NCBI GenBank assembly: GCA_019242065.1
Contig: JAFAWJ010000470.1
Location: forward strand, 1-5,878
Direction: 5' to 3'
Origin: Chloroflexota bacterium
GTDB lineage: Bacteria; Chloroflexota; UBA6077; CF-72
DNA length: 5,878 bases
The notes under the pieces are model-generated. The model was not told where the DNA came from. It was given only the letters and a program-made list of their open reading frames with translations, and did not search any database. The translations under genes were made by a program, and so were the position numbers. Positions within the stretch are counted from its first letter, which is position 1. The number at the start of each line of letters is the position of its first letter. Of this stretch, positions 4,859-5,878 are shown piece by piece.

Positions 4859-5878
4859 GTGGTAAATCCGGCTCTGGAGCGGCCCGAAGCGCCCACCGAT
4901 CGCGGGCCGCGTCCTTCGACCTGGTTTTTCCGATTCCTGGTCCTCCTCCTCTTCGGTATCCTGACCGCCCAGCTCTGGCGCCTGCAGGTGGTCGACGGTC
5001 AGCTGTACACCAACCGCTCGGCGGGCAACTGGCTGCGTCAGGCGGCCATCCCCCCACAACGCGGAGTGATCTACGATCGCAACAAGACGCTGCTGGCGAC
5101 CAACGCACCGATCTTCGTGGTGTCGATCACGCCCGCGGACGTGCCGCAAGGCCGCATGCAAGAGATCGTCATCCGCGTCGCCAACGAGCTGCGCGTGCTC
5201 CCGGACGACATCCAGCGCATCATCGACGCCCACAAAACCCTCAAGGACTACAACGCGTCCAACCCGATCCCGATCGCCTCGAACGTGGATCGCGACTCGG
5301 TGATGCGCATGTCCGAACACTCGCTGGACATGCCCGGCGTACAGGTCGGCATCCAGTCCACCCGACGCTACAACGAGGGCAGCCTGATCGCGCACATCAT
5401 TGGCTACATGGGCGCCATCTCGCCCGACCAGGTCGACCAGTTGACCCAGGAAGGCTACGGCCCGGATGACCACATCGGCGCCGCGGGCATCGAGCAGGCG
5501 TATGAAAAGGACCTGCGCGGGGTGGCCGGCAAGCGTTCGTACGAGGTCGAAGCCAGCGGCCAGGAGGTTGCCGAGCTGCGGCGACAGGACGCTCAGCCGG
5601 GCAACAACCTGGTACTGTCCATCGACCTGGACCTGCAGCGCGACGTCATGCGCATCCTGCAGGAGGGCCTGCGCAACGGGCCGGGCGGCGCGGCGATCGT
5701 GATGGACCCGCGCAACGGCGAGATTCTGGCGATGGTCAGCACGCCCACCTTCGACGCCAACATCATTGGCGACCCGACGCGCGACGACGAGCTGCAGCAA
5801 CTGCTGAACGACAAGACCAACACGCCGATGTTCCCGCGCGCCTTCGCCGGCCAGTACCCGCCTGGCTCGGTGTTCAAG
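4859..5878 (+). CDS. mrdA: Penicillin-binding protein 2 (elongation-specific peptidoglycan transpeptidase), 3' end missing
   Basis: A class B penicillin-binding protein that cross-links peptidoglycan stem peptides outside the membrane; with RodA it builds the lateral wall. The window holds 340 complete codons, about half of a normal protein. A short cytoplasmic tail (1-21) precedes one membrane anchor (about 22-40, FFRFLVLLLLFGIL). Then come the juxtamembrane IPPQRGVIYDRN motif (64-75), the non-catalytic pedestal domain with HIIGYMG (179-185), GAAGIEQAYEKDLRG (207-221), and the start of the transpeptidase domain (GGAAIVMDPRNGEILAMVSTP, from 276). The final residues are PPGSVFK: nucleophile Ser337 and Lys340 of the S-x-x-K motif. 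The S-x-N and K-T-G motifs would lie beyond the edge. GTG 4859 is the only ATG/GTG/TTG start that keeps the membrane anchor, since a stop codon lies in frame at 4850-4852. It could instead be the related division protein FtsI, but the GAAGIE segment and overall spacing favour PBP2. mreBCD, a frequent upstream neighbour, is absent. Confidence 0.9.
   Translation, partial: MVNPALERPEAPTDRGPRPSTWFFRFLVLLLFGILTAQLWRLQVVDGQLYTNRSAGNWLRQAAIPPQRGVIYDRNKTLLATNAPIFVVSITPADVPQGRMQEIVIRVANELRVLPDDIQRIIDAHKTLKDYNASNPIPIASNVDRDSVMRMSEHSLDMPGVQVGIQSTRRYNEGSLIAHIIGYMGAISPDQVDQLTQEGYGPDDHIGAAGIEQAYEKDLRGVAGKRSYEVEASGQEVAELRRQDAQPGNNLVLSIDLDLQRDVMRILQEGLRNGPGGAAIVMDPRNGEILAMVSTPTFDANIIGDPTRDDELQQLLNDKTNTPMFPRAFAGQYPPGSVFK

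Noticed and set aside
4639..5469. Plus-strand open frame of 276 codons crossing the heme-type gene and mrdA
   Set aside because: It runs across the divergent promoter region and gives Arg/Pro/His-rich sequence in the wrong frame; both overlapped genes are well supported.
4796..5800. Long open frame of 334 codons on the minus strand opposite mrdA
   Set aside because: Its product is rich in Arg, Val, Asp, His and Ala with no domain pattern, and the plus strand encodes an unmistakable PBP2. Long antisense frames are expected opposite genes with G/C third positions.

Overview
This is a G+C-rich bacterial segment. Codon third positions are mostly G or C, and GTG starts are common (three of the five starts visible). 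The solute-binding lipoprotein has a twin-arginine signal, a lipobox, and a long Ala/Pro/Ser/Thr/Gly linker. Together with weak Shine-Dalgarno sequences and a probable leaderless start, this suggests a high-GC Chloroflexota lineage. That placement is an inference from style; nothing in the window is a taxonomic marker, and another high-GC phylum is possible.

Layout, left to right. (1) An AMP-forming acyl-CoA synthetase, cut at its 5' end, fills about the first 1.5 kb. (2) After 30 bases comes a 591-residue Tat-exported lipoprotein of the ABC solute-binding class (LplA/YtcQ-like), with no permease or ATPase beside it. (3) After 26 bases containing a small hairpin come two short two-helix membrane proteins separated by only 4 bases; I do not recognise either. 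(4) On the opposite strand, converging with and overlapping the second small gene by 30 bp, is an eight-helix membrane protein. It has two H-x13-H helix signatures typical of di-heme b ferric-reductase-like proteins but no flavin domain. (5) A 59-bp divergent intergenic region carries a bipartite inverted repeat and a -10-like box. (6) The last kilobase is the 5' part of mrdA (penicillin-binding protein 2), starting at GTG 4859. The window stops exactly at the catalytic S-x-x-K lysine.

How the parts relate. Genes 1 to 4 (3..4034, plus strand) are closely packed and could be one transcript: an acyl-activating enzyme, a substrate-capture lipoprotein and two small membrane proteins. No shared pathway can be proven. 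The heme-type membrane gene and mrdA are divergent and share one short control region. mrdA belongs to cell-wall elongation (rod complex); here it begins its own transcript instead of following mreBCD. There is no gene-free stretch over 300 bases, no RNA gene, no CRISPR array and no insertion sequence that I can see. The parts most worth follow-up are the small membrane pair, the stand-alone di-heme protein and the dyad between the divergent genes.
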